DNA of 64,000 nt, from the NCBI GenBank assembly GCA_032716605.1, contig CM064506.1:22328912-22392911 (forward strand), written 5' to 3'. Positions 63,632 through 64,000 of this stretch are shown here, piece by piece. The notes beneath the pieces are model-generated. The model saw nothing but the letters and a program-made list of their open reading frames with translations. It was not told the origin of the DNA and searched no databases. Each line of letters starts with the position of its first letter. Position 1 is the stretch's first letter. The DNA comes from Paralithodes platypus (Eukaryota; Arthropoda; Malacostraca; Decapoda; Lithodidae). The position numbers were made by a program, and so were the translations under genes.

Positions 63632-63993
63632 TTAAGGGGGTAGTGCTGGGTTTTTGGTCTATATATACTGTATATATATGTATCAATATATTTTTGAGTT
63701 TCCTCGCTAAACCTCCATCAAGCTTAGAAAAAAACACCCCCTAGGCCCTTTTTCACGATAATTTATACATTTCTCGGTTGAAAAATTTGTATCTAAAATT
63801 AGAGGCTCGCTGTCGCTCGTCAGGAAAATGTAGACACCTAAAGGCCACGAAAGGTCTTAATATTGACACAAAAATTAGGCGAAAGTTTTCAAAATCGCCA
63901 AACTAACTGAACGAAAGTCTTAAAACTTCAAAACTAATAATGCTACACATGAGGGAGAAGGGGGTCCAGAAAAAGCAAGTACTACCCTCTTGA
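63632..63993 (+). mobile_element. M1 MITE (58388 subtype)
   Basis: 362 bp, TTAAGGGGGTAGTGCTGGGT to CAAGTACTACCCTCTTGA. Left TTAA kept, right TTGA. The second hairpin is deleted (AAAAATTTGTATCTAAAATT). Confidence 0.88.
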
Positions 63994-64000
63994 TACATTA

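Overview
This is a repeat-dominated stretch of a eukaryotic, almost certainly metazoan, nuclear genome. I see no intact protein-coding gene, rRNA or functional tRNA. A decayed CR1-type LINE, tRNA-derived SINEs, many small DNA transposons (MITEs), very long microsatellites and kilobase minisatellites fit an arthropod, and the density of simple repeats suggests a decapod crustacean. That placement is inference only; the window holds no diagnostic host gene.

Layout. 1-3600 (minus): decayed CR1-like LINE with a zinc-finger/coiled-coil/SGNH-esterase ORF1 and an endonuclease/reverse-transcriptase ORF2, cut by the window edge. 3600-5430: tandem and AT-rich sequence. 5430-11000: MITEs, SINEs and microsatellites. 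11140-14260: two large minisatellites (12-bp and 14-bp units). 14300-30700: dense MITE mosaic. 30770-32430: GGT-rich minisatellite. 32500-41000: more MITEs, a 29-bp minisatellite (35155-36200) and the deepest transposon nest (36265-37904). 41300-53810: the most gene-like part, with several well-formed plus-strand exon candidates that have stops in all or most frames (possible lncRNA or 5'UTR), containing a 3-kb 26-bp minisatellite (48060-51010). 53810-58390: mostly single-copy-looking AT-rich sequence. 58390-64000: MITEs, LINE 3' fragments, SINEs and a GATCTGATGGTGGT minisatellite.

Names used here are mine. M1: TTAA-target MITE of about 330-380 bp with a conserved double hairpin, about 35 copies or fragments. 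M2: TTAA-target, about 216 bp, ends GGCGGTNTCACACGAGC. M3: TTAA-target, about 200-225 bp, ends TTAACCCCTTCTGTACCGGC, with subfamily M3b. M4: TA-target, about 215 bp, ends TACAGTCGSSCTAATAAG. M5: TA-target, ends TACAGTCGGTTACCATAG. M6: AATT-target, ends GACCACTTGCGAG. M7: hAT-like, ends CAGTGTTGCCAA. FB1: foldback with 8-bp duplication. S1-S3: SINEs. R1-R3: unclassified dispersed repeats.

How the parts interact: the TTAA families insert repeatedly into TTAA sites carried by one another, giving datable nests, and several families carry one copy in which a short internal stretch has expanded into a minisatellite while sister copies have not. Long open frames in the tandem arrays arise from stop-free repeat units and are not annotated as genes.
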